Assembly (NCBI RefSeq): GCF_040567655.1 | Contig: NZ_JBEXAC010000001.1 | Location: forward strand, 1,922,001 to 1,986,000 | Direction of reading: 5' to 3' | From: Chitinophaga sp. H8 | GTDB taxonomy: Bacteria > Bacteroidota > Bacteroidia > Chitinophagales > Chitinophagaceae | Length of the DNA stretch: 64,000 nucleotides | Shown here: one piece after another, positions 42,390 through 51,723 of the stretch | Layout: every line of letters begins with the position of its first letter | How positions within the stretch are numbered: the first letter of the stretch is position 1 | Notes under the pieces: model-generated | The model's input: the letters and a program-made list of their open reading frames with translations, nothing else | Told to the model about the DNA's origin: nothing | Database searches by the model: none | Program-made: the position numbers and the translations under genes

Positions 42390-43088
42390 ATGGCAGAAAC
42401 TACACACAAAGCCACTACCCCTGAATCTAAACAGGAATTTGCCCTAGAGGATACTATGCATGTTGCAGAAGCCTTTTATCGGAAAAACCAAAACAATATC
42501 TTCATTGCGTTAATCGCTATTATCGTTGTTGCAGGTGGTATTTTCGGATACAAACACTTTGTAAAAGAACCTAACGAAAACAAAGCGCAGGAAATGATTT
42601 TCCATGCACAGAACTACTTTGCTATTGATTCCTTTAAACTGGCATTAAACGGCGATGGTAACAACTATGGTTTTGCGCAGGTAATTGATAAATACGGTAG
42701 TACTAAAGCTGGTAACCTGGCTAAATACAGTGCAGGTGTTTGTTATGTAAAGCTCGGCCAGTTTGATAAAGCTATTGAAGTACTGAAGTCATTTAAAGCA
42801 GACGACCTGATCGTTCAGGCGATGGCTTTTGGCCTGATAGGGGATGCTGCTATGGAATCCGGTAAAACTGAAGAAGGTATCGAATTCTACAAAAAAGCTG
42901 GCCACTATAACGATAATGAATTCACTGCTCCTGTTTACCTGTTCCGTGCTGGTATGGCATTGGAAAAAGCTGGCAAAACTCAGGAAGCCATCACTATCTA
43001 CAAAGAAATCAAAGAGAAATTTCCACAAACAAATGAAGGCCGTGATATGGATAAATACCTGGCCCGTTTGGGAGATGTAAAGAACTAA
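42390..43088 (+). CDS. membrane-anchored TPR protein (YfgM-like)
   Basis: 232 residues. A charged N-terminus (about 1-33) and one membrane helix (about 38-55, IFIALIAIIVVAGGIFGY) precede helical repeats of TPR type (about 65-232; GNLAKYSAGVCYVKLGQFDK, LFRAGMALEKAGKTQEAI). The layout resembles YfgM, a periplasmic protein associated with the Sec translocon and chaperones. Its exact role in Bacteroidota is unknown. It lies upstream of ribH, an arrangement I recall as common in the phylum. Confidence 0.85.
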   Translation: MAETTHKATTPESKQEFALEDTMHVAEAFYRKNQNNIFIALIAIIVVAGGIFGYKHFVKEPNENKAQEMIFHAQNYFAIDSFKLALNGDGNNYGFAQVIDKYGSTKAGNLAKYSAGVCYVKLGQFDKAIEVLKSFKADDLIVQAMAFGLIGDAAMESGKTEEGIEFYKKAGHYNDNEFTAPVYLFRAGMALEKAGKTQEAITIYKEIKEKFPQTNEGRDMDKYLARLGDVKN

Positions 43089-43149
43089 TTGTACGGAAAA
43101 CCAATTACGGATGACGGAATGATTCGTTATTAAAGGTGTAATTGAATGC

Positions 43150-43198
43150 AATAACTACTTCGTAATTGACAATTCGTAATTACTGATTTGTAATTAAA
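43150..43198. repeat. short TTCGTAATT repeats before ribH
   Basis: Three 13-bp-spaced copies of a (T/A)TTCGTAATT-type unit: CTTCGTAATTG, AATTCGTAATTAC, GATTTGTAATTA. A single ATTCGTAATTG also lies just before recF (39161-39171). Confidence 0.45.
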
Positions 43199-43202
43199 AG
43201 AA

Positions 43203-43709
43203 ATGTCTGAACATAATAATAGTTTATTGAACGACGCTGGCATTCTCAATATGGAGGATGCCAGTGTTGTTATGGTATATACTGAATGGAATGATACTGT
43301 GATTAATGAGTTGGTAGCCGGGTGCAGCAGATCATTGGAACAATATAAGGTGACTAAGGTGAACAAGGTACAGGTACCAGGCGCTTTTGAACTCCCTTTT
43401 GCCTGCAAGCAATACTGGGAGCAAACACAAGGTACCGGCTTACAACCTGGTGCTATTATTGCCTTCGGATGTGTGATCCGCGGTGAAACCCCACATTTTG
43501 ACTATGTATGTAAAGCGGTTACCGAAGGTATCTTACAGTTAAATCTGCAATTGCCCGTCCCCGTTATTTTTGGCATACTTACTGTTGATAATATGGCGCA
43601 GGCTACCGATCGCCTTGGCGGTGCACATGGACATAAAGGAGAGGAAGCGGCCATCACTGCATTGAAGATGATCGCCCTGCAACGGAAATTGGGCAAAACG
43701 AATTTTTAA
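43203..43709 (+). CDS. ribH: 6,7-dimethyl-8-ribityllumazine synthase
   Basis: 168 residues. Riboflavin-pathway enzyme that joins 5-amino-6-ribitylaminouracil to dihydroxybutanone phosphate. Substrate motifs visible: VYTEWNDTVINELVAG at the N-terminus, QVPGAFELPFACKQ, the GCVIRGETPHFDYVC loop with the catalytic His, and PVIFGILTVDNMAQATDR. Slightly longer than the usual 150-160 residues because of an N-terminal extension. No other rib genes lie nearby. Confidence 0.96.
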   Translation: MSEHNNSLLNDAGILNMEDASVVMVYTEWNDTVINELVAGCSRSLEQYKVTKVNKVQVPGAFELPFACKQYWEQTQGTGLQPGAIIAFGCVIRGETPHFDYVCKAVTEGILQLNLQLPVPVIFGILTVDNMAQATDRLGGAHGHKGEEAAITALKMIALQRKLGKTNF

Positions 43710-43729
43710 AAGAGCTAATAGCTTAAAAA

Positions 43730-44449
43730 ATGAACGTACAGCTTTTTATACCATGTTTCGTAGACCAGCTTTTTCCGGAAACTGCTTTCAATATGGTGAA
43801 GGTATTGGAAAAGCTGGGTTGTAATGTGCAATATAATACGGACCAGACTTGTTGCGGACAACCGGCATTCAATGCGGGTTATCAGGATGAGTGCCGTGCT
43901 GTAGCCACCAAATTTGTAAAGGACTTTCGCACCTACGACTATATTGTTGCACCCAGTGGTTCCTGTACAGGATTTGTTCGCAATTATTATTCAGAATTGT
44001 TTGATAATTCTGCTGTACATAATGACGTAAAGCTGCTAAAAAAGAACCTGTACGAGTTTACAGAGTTTTTAACAGAGGTGTTGCATGTAACTGATATTGG
44101 CGCTACCCTGAATGGTGTGGGTACTTACCATGATGCATGTGGTGCATTGCGGGAGTGCAAGATCAAGGAAGGTCCCCGTAAGTTACTGGCAGGTGTAAAA
44201 GGATTAGAGCTTCGCGAAATGAATGACTGTGAGGTATGCTGTGGTTTTGGGGGGACCTTTGCGGTGAAGTTTGAGCCTATTTCAATCGGGATGGGCGAAC
44301 AAAAAGTGGTAAACGCTGTAGAAAGCGGTGCAGACTTCCTCATCTCTACTGATCTTTCCTGTCTGATGCATCTTGATGGCTATATTCGCAAGCACGGTAA
44401 TAACATCAGGATCATGCACATCGCGGATGTACTGGCGAGTGGCTGGTAA
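43730..44449 (+). CDS. LutA/YkgE-type (Fe-S)-binding CCG-domain protein
   Basis: 239 residues with two CCG domains: the first IPCFVDQLFPETA ... TCCGQPAFNAGY (about 8-50), the second YHDACGALRECK ... CEVCCGFGGTFAVK (about 127-180). These Cys clusters bind Fe-S or non-canonical clusters in the lactate-utilisation subunit LutA and heterodisulfide-reductase relatives. LutB and LutC partners are missing from the neighbourhood; the flanking genes are ribH and an EVE-domain protein. The start is 20 bp after ribH, through a short GCTAATAGCT repeat. Confidence 0.92.
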   Translation: MNVQLFIPCFVDQLFPETAFNMVKVLEKLGCNVQYNTDQTCCGQPAFNAGYQDECRAVATKFVKDFRTYDYIVAPSGSCTGFVRNYYSELFDNSAVHNDVKLLKKNLYEFTEFLTEVLHVTDIGATLNGVGTYHDACGALRECKIKEGPRKLLAGVKGLELREMNDCEVCCGFGGTFAVKFEPISIGMGEQKVVNAVESGADFLISTDLSCLMHLDGYIRKHGNNIRIMHIADVLASGW

Positions 44450-44495
44450 GCGCTGTTATCTTACACATTATTTTGTTTTTAACTGTTGATCTAAT

Positions 44496-44915
44496 ATGAA
44501 CTATTGGCTTGTAAAATCAGAACCTTTTAAATATTCGTGGGAGAAGTTTGTAGAAGACGGACAAACCTTCTGGGATGGTGTACGCAATTATCAGGCAAGG
44601 AACAACCTGAAAGGCATGAAGAAAGGGGATGAAGTGCTGTTTTACCATAGCAATGAAGGATTAGCTGTAGTGGGTTTGGCTAAAGTAGTGAAGGAGTCTT
44701 ACCAGGACCCTACCACGCCGGATCCGAATTGGGTAGTTGTGGAACTGAAGCCGGTGAAGCCTTTCAAAAAGCCGGTTACCCTGGCGCAGATGAAAGTGGA
44801 GAAAAGACTGGAGAACCTGTCGCTGATACGTCAGGGGCGCTTGTCTGTGTGTGCCGTTACCCCGGAAGAGTTTGACGTGATTATGGAAATGGGGGGTATG
44901 AAGAAAAAAAGCTAA
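44496..44915 (+). CDS. EVE-domain protein
   Basis: 139 residues, one EVE/PUA-like domain over the whole length: MNYWLVKSEP, WDGVRNYQARNNLKGMKKGD, EVLFYHSNEGLAVVGLAKV and LSLIRQGRLSV. EVE proteins bind modified bases in DNA or RNA through an aromatic cage. In Bacteroidota this stand-alone form is widespread and its ligand unknown. Strong terminator follows. Confidence 0.93.
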   Translation: MNYWLVKSEPFKYSWEKFVEDGQTFWDGVRNYQARNNLKGMKKGDEVLFYHSNEGLAVVGLAKVVKESYQDPTTPDPNWVVVELKPVKPFKKPVTLAQMKVEKRLENLSLIRQGRLSVCAVTPEEFDVIMEMGGMKKKS

Positions 44916-44931
44916 AATAAATGTAAAGGAT

Positions 44932-44966
44932 AAAAAAGCTGACCATCCCATATGGTCAGCTTTTTT
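44932..44966. terminator. bidirectional terminator
   Basis: AAAAAAGCTGACCA / TGGTCAGCTTTTTT perfect 14-bp stem between the convergent EVE and VOC genes. Confidence 0.88.
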
Positions 44967-44980
44967 GCTTTCAGCCTGAC

Positions 44981-45418
44981 TTACATCTTTATAACATTTC
45001 CCTGTTCATCCATTTCCATGAAGGGATTATAAGCAATTTCCCAGAGGTTATTTTCCACATCTGCAATATAGGCGCTGTAGCCTCCCCAGAATACTTTCTC
45101 CGGTGCTTTTACAATCCGTACACCTTTTGCCCGCAAGCTGGCTACCAGGTCATCCACGGCTTTCTCTGAATCAAGGTTATAAGCCAGTGACATACCTTTA
45201 AAACCAGGATTACCCGCATCATTAGGGATGCCTGCATCTTTGGCCAGTTCATCCAAAGGAAAAAGGCTGAGGATGAAACCATTCAGCTTAAAGAATACTA
45301 CGCCATCACTATCGAATTTTAATGGCGTCCAGCCAAAATGGTCAATATAAAATTGTTTTACGAGTTGGAGGTCGGTTACCCCAATGGTCAGAAAAGAGAG
45401 TCTTTGTGCTACGGTCAT
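44981..45418 (-). CDS. VOC/glyoxalase-family protein
   Basis: 145 residues from the ATG at 45418 (MTVAQRLSFLTIGVTDLQLV); the open frame to 45559 overlaps the PAP2 gene and is unlikely. The vicinal-oxygen-chelate fold is visible as two halves: LTIGVTDLQLVKQFYIDHFG and, later, MSLAYNLDSEKAVDDLVASL with a terminal YIADVENNLWEIAYNP. Family members bind metals or hydrophobic ligands in dioxygenases, glyoxalases or resistance proteins. No substrate can be assigned. Confidence 0.9.
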   Translation of the reverse strand: MTVAQRLSFLTIGVTDLQLVKQFYIDHFGWTPLKFDSDGVVFFKLNGFILSLFPLDELAKDAGIPNDAGNPGFKGMSLAYNLDSEKAVDDLVASLRAKGVRIVKAPEKVFWGGYSAYIADVENNLWEIAYNPFMEMDEQGNVIKM

Positions 45419-45456
45419 TTTAAAGTATTTAATTTGAGGCAGCGCTGCTTGCGTTG

Positions 45457-46368
45457 CTAATATTTTACCAGCTGCATTTTTTTTAGCTTTTGTTCCTGTT
45501 CCCGGTGATGTCTGAATACTGATTTGGTGACAAAAAAACCGAGAGAAGCCCCCACCCATACATCACTGCTCCAGTGACGGGTGTCATACAACCTGGAAAT
45601 ACCCGTTAATCCGGCAATACCATATGCAACCCAGGGCACCCAGGGATATCTTTTGCCATATAGTTCCGAGATAGCAGTAGCCACCGTGGTAACAGTCAGG
45701 GTATGCCCGGACGGAAAGGAGGTGTGTTTTTTATCGTTGCTGAAAGGAGGATCTATATTAAAGGGATGATCTGTATACGACGGGCGTTCCCGCCGGATAG
45801 TTGATTTGGTAATACTGTACAACAGGGTCGTAATCACCAGTGATTTGGCCGTCATCAGGGAGGCATGTTCCAGCTCCCGGTTTTTGGTGATGAGGGAGGT
45901 AACATACAATCCTGCTATAAGATAAGGGGAGTAGGCGTTGCCAAATGGTTCTACTCTGCGCGACACCTGGCTAAGTACCGAAGCATGATTATGATTGAAG
46001 AACTGTTTGATTTCATAATCTCCCACCATCAGCAATCCGGTTACAGTGGTAACGGTACCAAATTGTATCCATTGTTTTTGTTGCCAGTGGGCGGGGCGGG
46101 CTACGGTATATTTGAGGTCCTGCCACATACTGCCCAGGTACCTGCCGTTGATACGGTACCGTATTACCGTATCAGCAGCAGTAACAATATGTTCCTGCGG
46201 TGTACTGCTGTCTGCCGGAGAAGGAAGTATTGCCGGCCGACCAGCCTGGTCCATTACAGGCAGGGTGCTGTCTTTGGGTAAAGTGGTGGTGTCTGTTTGT
46301 CCTGAAACCGTTAGTGTACTGCTACAGATCCCGCAAATTAAAAACACATGAATGATCCTCAAATCCAA
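45457..46368 (-). CDS. PAP2-superfamily membrane phosphatase
   Basis: About 304 residues if translation starts at the TTG at 46368, where a signal-peptide-like segment begins (LDLRIIHVFLICGICSS); an ATG at 46464 gives 335. After a Thr/Pro-rich periplasmic stretch come membrane helices and the three phosphatase motifs: KSTIRRERPSYTD (KxxxxxxRP), SFPSGHT and SRLYDTRHWSSDV. PAP2 enzymes remove phosphate from lipid phosphates such as undecaprenyl pyrophosphate or phosphatidic acid. The substrate is not determinable. Divergent from the sirtuin gene. Confidence 0.88.
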   Translation of the reverse strand: MDLRIIHVFLICGICSSTLTVSGQTDTTTLPKDSTLPVMDQAGRPAILPSPADSSTPQEHIVTAADTVIRYRINGRYLGSMWQDLKYTVARPAHWQQKQWIQFGTVTTVTGLLMVGDYEIKQFFNHNHASVLSQVSRRVEPFGNAYSPYLIAGLYVTSLITKNRELEHASLMTAKSLVITTLLYSITKSTIRRERPSYTDHPFNIDPPFSNDKKHTSFPSGHTLTVTTVATAISELYGKRYPWVPWVAYGIAGLTGISRLYDTRHWSSDVWVGASLGFFVTKSVFRHHREQEQKLKKMQLVKY

Positions 46369-46516
46369 TTCTTTAGAATGGTAAACGTATGATGTGCTAT
46401 CATTTATTGTCAATGTTACGAATAATTTCCTGCCGTAAAATAACCGGCAGCAGATAATTTGCATCCAGGTAACAGGGAGATTAATACTAAATTTACGAAT
46501 ACTTTGTTTTCAGATA

Positions 46517-47212
46517 ATGCCACTTACAATGAAACCCAGATTAGTAGTACTTACGGGCGCTGGAATCAGTGCAGAAAGCGGACTCCGGACCTTTCGGGAT
46601 ACCGATGGATTATGGGAAGGATATGATATTTATGAGGTAGCTTCTCCCATCGGCTGGAATAAGAATCCGGCGCTGGTGCTGGATTTTTATAATATGCGGC
46701 GCAGGGATGTGCGTACAGCCCTGCCTAATGCAGCGCATAAAGGCCTGGCCAGGCTGGAAGAAAAATATGAGGTATGTATTATTACCCAGAATATTGATGA
46801 CCTGCATGAGCGGGGTGGCTCATCAAATGTGCTGCATTTACATGGAGAAATTTTCAAGATGCGTAGTGAGCGGGATCCACGTTTCACTTATCCGGTAGAA
46901 GGTGATATCCAATTGGGCGACACAGCCAGCGATGGAGGACAGTTGCGTCCGCATATTGTCTGGTTTGGAGAAGAGGTGCCGATGATACCACGGGCAGCAT
47001 CAGAAATGGCCAGGGCAGATATCTTTGTGCTGGTAGGCACTTCCCTCAACGTGTATCCGGCAGCGGGCCTGATAGATTATTTGAAGGAGGGAGTCCCCAA
47101 GTATATCATTGATAAAAAAATCCCTCCGGTAAACCATCATAGTCAGCTGCACCTGATAGAGCAGCCTGCTACAACAGGGGTAGCGGCATTGCTGGAATTA
47201 TTGAATGTATGA
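46517..47212 (+). CDS. cobB: NAD-dependent protein deacylase (sirtuin, class III-like) lacking the zinc cysteines
   Basis: 231 residues. Sirtuin motifs: GAGISAESGLRTFRD (about 13), QNIDDLHERGG (about 93), catalytic His in HLHGE (about 109), RPHIVWFGEEVP (about 145) and GTSLNVYPAAG (about 175). YxMRRRD near residue 60 corresponds to the Tyr/Arg pair that marks succinyl/malonyl-removing class III sirtuins. The zinc-ribbon segment after the His (KMRSERDPRFTYPVEGD) has no cysteine at all, unlike E. coli CobB. It removes acyl groups from lysines using NAD. Single gene. Confidence 0.92.
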   Translation: MPLTMKPRLVVLTGAGISAESGLRTFRDTDGLWEGYDIYEVASPIGWNKNPALVLDFYNMRRRDVRTALPNAAHKGLARLEEKYEVCIITQNIDDLHERGGSSNVLHLHGEIFKMRSERDPRFTYPVEGDIQLGDTASDGGQLRPHIVWFGEEVPMIPRAASEMARADIFVLVGTSLNVYPAAGLIDYLKEGVPKYIIDKKIPPVNHHSQLHLIEQPATTGVAALLELLNV

Positions 47213-47282
47213 TCATCTGGAAACGGAGGACTGCCCCAAAGAGGATGAAGGTAAGGCCTGCTTCCGGGCGCTGACATTAAAA

Positions 47283-47309
47283 AGGCTGACCATCATTGTT
47301 GGTCAGCCT
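47283..47309. terminator. terminator between convergent sirtuin and dehydrogenase genes
   Basis: AGGCTGACC / GGTCAGCCT perfect stem; on the minus strand it runs into five T residues, serving the gene ending at 47339. Confidence 0.75.
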
Positions 47310-47338
47310 CATAAGATCTCCACAGGAAATCAATGATT

Positions 47339-48664
47339 TTATTCAAAACTTTCCTCAAAGCGGATCTCGTGTTCTTCCAATTCTTTTAATATGGGGTTAT
47401 ATATTTCCGGCATTACCGGAATATGCAACCCGGTGAGTGACACTTTATCCTGCAGCATCAGTTTGGCCATAATGCCCAGTGGCAGGCCCACTGTTTTTGC
47501 CATGGCAGTACGAAGATTGTCTTCACCCTGAACAATCATATAGCTGTGCATCCGGGTAGCCATGTTACGGCGTTCAAACTCAATTTCATGCATCATCACG
47601 ATCATATCTTTATCTGCCGGTTCCATTTTCAGCTTGTTTTCCATGATACGTTGGAGGACGGCCGCATTGGTTTGTTCTCCCATATTGATCATATCTCCGT
47701 TCAGAAGTCCCAGGAACTTCAACTGGCGGATGATCTTTGATTTACTGCTTACCCCCAGCTGTTGTGCCATATTATCATCGTTACTGAGCTGCTTGTCTAC
47801 GTTCAGCTGTTGGGATGCCCATTTAAAATAGGTCAGATTATCCGTAGCAACAGGTTGAGTATCGTTTGTAAGACCTAGTTTGATCAGGGTATGCCAGCCT
47901 TCGCAAAAGTCGGGATACCGGAGGGTAGCCCGCATGAAGGTGGCGATATTCTCCAGTTTATAAGCCTCCATATAAGTCAGGGAATCCCGGTTGGGATAGT
48001 AGGCCAGCTTACCCAGACTGGGTACCTGTATGGTTTTTGACTGGTCAAACAGTTGTTCATGCGTTAATTCCTTCACTTTGCCTTTTTCACGGTAAACAGC
48101 GCCCGACTGTCCGGCCAGTACAATGTTTCTCGCATTCCAGGAGATCTTGTATTGCCAGGGATTATCGTTGCTGGAGGGAGATATCAGTCCGCCACAGTAA
48201 GATTTAAAGGAAAATATCTGCCCGCCTTTCTTTTCAATAGAGTGAATGAGCTTCATGGCAGACATATGATCTATACCGGGGTCGAGGCCCATTTCATACA
48301 TAAATAATAAGCCGGCTTTCTGAATATCTTTCTGGAGCTTACGTATTTCCGGATCTATATAGGAAGCGGTAAGCATATTTTTACGAAACTGCAAACAGTC
48401 TTTGGCCACGATGATGTGGAGAGCAGGAGGAAGTAATGAAATAACAAGGTCAGTATCCTGAATCAGTTGCTGCCGGGCCGCCTGGTCCTTAATATCGATT
48501 GCTGTGGGCGTAGCATAGTAAGATTTGCCAGTCTTTGATTTAATGAGCATTAAGTCATGATCCACCACGGTAACATGCCACTTTTGCCTTGGAGCATTAG
48601 CCAGTAAGTAATCTATCAGGCATGTTGACGATTTGCCAGCGCCAAACAACAGAATATTTCTCAT
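47339..48664 (-). CDS. saccharopine-dehydrogenase-family oxidoreductase
   Basis: 441 residues. An N-terminal Rossmann fold (LLFGAGKSSTCLIDYLLANA, about 4-24) with the adjacent DHDLMLIKSK, a second signature MYEMGLDPGIDHMSAM (about 120), and the long C-terminal substrate domain. It resembles lysine 6-dehydrogenase / saccharopine reductase-like proteins that reduce or oxidise the epsilon-amino adduct of lysine. No lysine-degradation partner is adjacent, so the substrate remains open. Monocistronic. Confidence 0.9.
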   Translation of the reverse strand: MRNILLFGAGKSSTCLIDYLLANAPRQKWHVTVVDHDLMLIKSKTGKSYYATPTAIDIKDQAARQQLIQDTDLVISLLPPALHIIVAKDCLQFRKNMLTASYIDPEIRKLQKDIQKAGLLFMYEMGLDPGIDHMSAMKLIHSIEKKGGQIFSFKSYCGGLISPSSNDNPWQYKISWNARNIVLAGQSGAVYREKGKVKELTHEQLFDQSKTIQVPSLGKLAYYPNRDSLTYMEAYKLENIATFMRATLRYPDFCEGWHTLIKLGLTNDTQPVATDNLTYFKWASQQLNVDKQLSNDDNMAQQLGVSSKSKIIRQLKFLGLLNGDMINMGEQTNAAVLQRIMENKLKMEPADKDMIVMMHEIEFERRNMATRMHSYMIVQGEDNLRTAMAKTVGLPLGIMAKLMLQDKVSLTGLHIPVMPEIYNPILKELEEHEIRFEESFE

Positions 48665-49059
48665 AGTCCTTCTTTAGAAAAATGGTTAAGAATCAGGGGA
48701 ATAACAGCAGTTATGTTACTAATGTTCGTTATTTCTACAATCTTTGGATTTATTTGATACGAAATTAATTTTCCCTTGATTCGACGCTTTGATTATCATG
48801 AGGTTAGAAACAAATAGTCTGCCAATATTTTTTTTATTAAATATGGTAAAATAGACATATATTCAATAATAACAGCAGATGACGCAAATCTACCATAATT
48901 ATCTTTATAAAGGAGTGAATGTCATGCTGTTTTTACGGGTTGGATGACAATTGCCTATTTATTCACATTTACTCCTTTTTACGCCGGAATACGGCATGAA
49001 ATGGCTATATTTGCGTCTATTTATTTTCAGCAGAAAAACCTGTAAATCAATAACTAAAA
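48665..49059. other. divergent intergenic region, 395 bp
   Basis: AT-rich spacer between the dehydrogenase (minus) and gyrA (plus). Only the TATATTTG at 49006-49013 stands out. No ORF or RNA seen. Confidence 0.5.
49006..49013 (+). promoter_or_regulatory. candidate -7 element for gyrA
   Basis: A perfect TATATTTG about 47 bp upstream of the gyrA ATG; the -33 region is T-rich (CTTTTTACG) but lacks TTTG. Confidence 0.45.
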
Positions 49060-51666
49060 ATGACAGAGCATACGGAAAATCCACAGGAAGGTAGAATTGT
49101 TCAGATAAACATTGAGGAACAAATGAAAACGGCCTACATAGATTATTCTATGTCAGTGATTGTAGGTCGTGCCTTACCCGATGTGCGGGATGGTTTAAAG
49201 CCTGTTCACCGCCGTGTTTTATTCGGCATGAGTGAATTAGGGAATAACAGTAACAAGCCTTACAAGAAATCTGCCCGTATCGTGGGTGATGTAATGGGTA
49301 AGTATCACCCGCATGGTGACTCTTCCATCTACAACACCATTGTACGTATGGCGCAGCCCTGGAGTATGCGCTACATGCTGGTAGACGGGCAGGGTAACTT
49401 CGGATCTGTGGATGGCGATATGCCGGCAGCGATGCGTTATACGGAAATCAGGTTACAGAAAATAGCCGAGGCTATGCTGGAAGATATCGACAAGGAAACA
49501 GTAGACTTCACACTGAACTTTGATGATACCCTTGAAGAGCCTACTGTATTGCCTACCCGTATCCCCAACCTCCTGATAAATGGTGCTTCCGGTATCGCGG
49601 TTGGGATGGCTACCAATATTATGCCGCATAACCTTACCGAAGTAATTGATGGTGCGATTGCATATGTAGACAACAGGGATATTACAGTAGAAGAACTGAT
49701 CAAGCACGTAAAAGCACCGGATTTCCCTACAGGAGGTGTTATCTATGGTTTTGACGGTGTGAAAAAAGGTTTTGAAACCGGTAGCGGCAGGGTAGTGGTA
49801 CGTGGTAAAATTACCTCCGAAACCACCAAGGCTGGTAAAGAAAAGCTGGTGATCTACGAATTACCTTACCAGATCAATAAAGCTATTCTCCACCAGAAAA
49901 TAGCGCAACTGGTAAATGATAAGATCATTGAAGGTATTTCCGACGTAAGAGATGAAAGTGACCGGGATGGTATGCGCCTGGTAATAGACCTGAAAAGGGA
50001 AGCTATTGCCAATGTGATCATCAACCAGTTGTTTAAATATTCAGAACTACAAACCTCTTATGGTATCAACAACGTAGCCCTTGTAAAAGGTCGTCCACGT
50101 GTATTGAACCTGAAAGAGATGCTGGCCGAATTTATTGAGTTCCGCCATGAGGTAGTGGTAAGAAGAACCCGCTACGATTTGCGCAAAGCTGAAGAAAAGG
50201 CCCATATCCTGGAAGGATACCTGATTGCCCTGGATCACCTGGACCAGGTAATTGCGCTGATCCGCGCTTCCAAAACACCGGATGAAGCAAAAGAAGGGTT
50301 GATGACCCAGTTCAACCTGACGGAGATCCAGTCCAAAGCCATCCTTGAATTGCGTTTACAACGTTTAACAGGTATGGAGCGTGACAAGATCAAGGAAGAA
50401 TATAATGAGATCATGAAGCTGATCGCTTACCTGAGAAATGTGCTGAGTGATGAAGGATTACGGTTCCAGATCATCAAGGAAGAGCTGGAAGATGTAAAGA
50501 AAAAATTTGGCGACGAGCGTAAAACAGAAATTCAATACCTGGCCAGTGAGATGCGTATTGAAGATATCATTGCGGAGGAAGATGTGGTGATCACCATTTC
50601 TCACCTGGGCTATATCAAACGTACTTCTGCTTATGATTACCGTCAGCAGAAACGTGGTGGCCGTGGAGCTATTGGTGGCAGAACCAGGGAGGAGGATTAC
50701 ATTGAACACCTGTTTGTAGCATCTACCCACCATACCATGCTGTTCTTTACTGAACAGGGCCGTTGCTACTGGCTGAAGGTATACGAAATACCGGAAGGAG
50801 AAAAACAAGGAAAGGGAAGGGCTATTCAAAACCTGATTACCCTGCCAAGTGATGATAAGATCCGCGCAATTATAGATATCAAAGATCTGGGAGATAAAGA
50901 CTTTATCAATAACCACTACATCGTATTATGTACTAAAAACGGTACCATCAAGAAAACCTTGCTGGAAGAGTTTTCCCGTCCGCGCCAGAATGGTGTGAAC
51001 GCTATTACCATCAATGAAGGCGACCAGTTGCTGGAAGCTAAACTGACAAATGGTAACAGCGAGATCATGATGGCTATCAAGAGCGGCCGTGCGATCCGTT
51101 TCCCTGAAAATACCGTGCGGGATACCGGTCGCGGTGCTATTGGTGTAAGAGGAATTGAAGTGGATAATGATAAAGATGAGGTAGTTGGTATGATTTGTGT
51201 GAATAAGGAAGATGAAGCCAGAACCATCATGGTGGTTTCTGAAAAGGGCTTTGGTAAACGCACAAACATTGAAGAATACCGTATTACCAACCGTGGAGGA
51301 AAAGGGGTTAAAACCATTAACATTACGGAAAAAACAGGTAACCTGATTGCTATCCTGGATGTAACAGACAAAGATGATCTGATGATCACCTGTAAGTCTG
51401 GTATCACGATCAGGATGGCTATCGATAGTATCCGCGAAGCGGGAAGAGCGACCCAGGGGGTACGTTTGATCCGCCTGGACGACAGCGATGAAATTGCAGC
51501 GGTGGCCCGTCTGGATGAACAGGAAGAAGAAACTGTGACTGGTGAAGAAGGAGAAGCAGGCAGCATCGACGGTATTGTTGCAGCTGCAGAAAGTGATGAA
51601 AACAACATTGCTCCTGACAGTGAAGAAGACAACGATACGGCAACACCTGACGCGGAGCAGGAATAG
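49060..51666 (+). CDS. gyrA: DNA gyrase subunit A
   Basis: 868 residues. The breakage-reunion domain (about 20-500) has the active-site Tyr127 (AMRYTEIRL) and the quinolone-determining region [10 protein letters not shown] (83-92). The C-terminal beta-pinwheel has its GyrA box around [12 protein letters not shown] (about 530). A long acidic tail ends the protein (about 820-868, [20 protein letters not shown]). With GyrB it introduces negative supercoils. The residue equivalent to E. coli Asp87 is Asn92 here. A TPR gene follows after 57 bp, as in many relatives. Confidence 0.97.
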   Translation: MTEHTENPQEGRIVQINIEEQMKTAYIDYSMSVIVGRALPDVRDGLKPVHRRVLFGMSELGNNSNKPYKKSARIVGDVMGKYHPHGDSSIYNTIVRMAQPWSMRYMLVDGQGNFGSVDGDMPAAMRYTEIRLQKIAEAMLEDIDKETVDFTLNFDDTLEEPTVLPTRIPNLLINGASGIAVGMATNIMPHNLTEVIDGAIAYVDNRDITVEELIKHVKAPDFPTGGVIYGFDGVKKGFETGSGRVVVRGKITSETTKAGKEKLVIYELPYQINKAILHQKIAQLVNDKIIEGISDVRDESDRDGMRLVIDLKREAIANVIINQLFKYSELQTSYGINNVALVKGRPRVLNLKEMLAEFIEFRHEVVVRRTRYDLRKAEEKAHILEGYLIALDHLDQVIALIRASKTPDEAKEGLMTQFNLTEIQSKAILELRLQRLTGMERDKIKEEYNEIMKLIAYLRNVLSDEGLRFQIIKEELEDVKKKFGDERKTEIQYLASEMRIEDIIAEEDVVITISHLGYIKRTSAYDYRQQKRGGRGAIGGRTREEDYIEHLFVASTHHTMLFFTEQGRCYWLKVYEIPEGEKQGKGRAIQNLITLPSDDKIRAIIDIKDLGDKDFINNHYIVLCTKNGTIKKTLLEEFSRPRQNGVNAITINEGDQLLEAKLTNGNSEIMMAIKSGRAIRFPENTVRDTGRGAIGVRGIEVDNDKDEVVGMICVNKEDEARTIMVVSEKGFGKRTNIEEYRITNRGGKGVKTINITEKTGNLIAILDVTDKDDLMITCKSGITIRMAIDSIREAGRATQGVRLIRLDDSDEIAAVARLDEQEEETVTGEEGEAGSIDGIVAAAESDENNIAPDSEEDNDTATPDAEQE

Positions 51667-51723
51667 TTAAAATTTTTAACACCATACTCTTATTGTAATC
51701 AGCAACTAAAAAAATTCGATCAC

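Noticed and set aside
45418..45559. N-terminal extension of the VOC gene
   Set aside because: It overlaps the PAP2 coding end on the same strand and lacks VOC-like sequence; the ATG at 45418 gives the family start.
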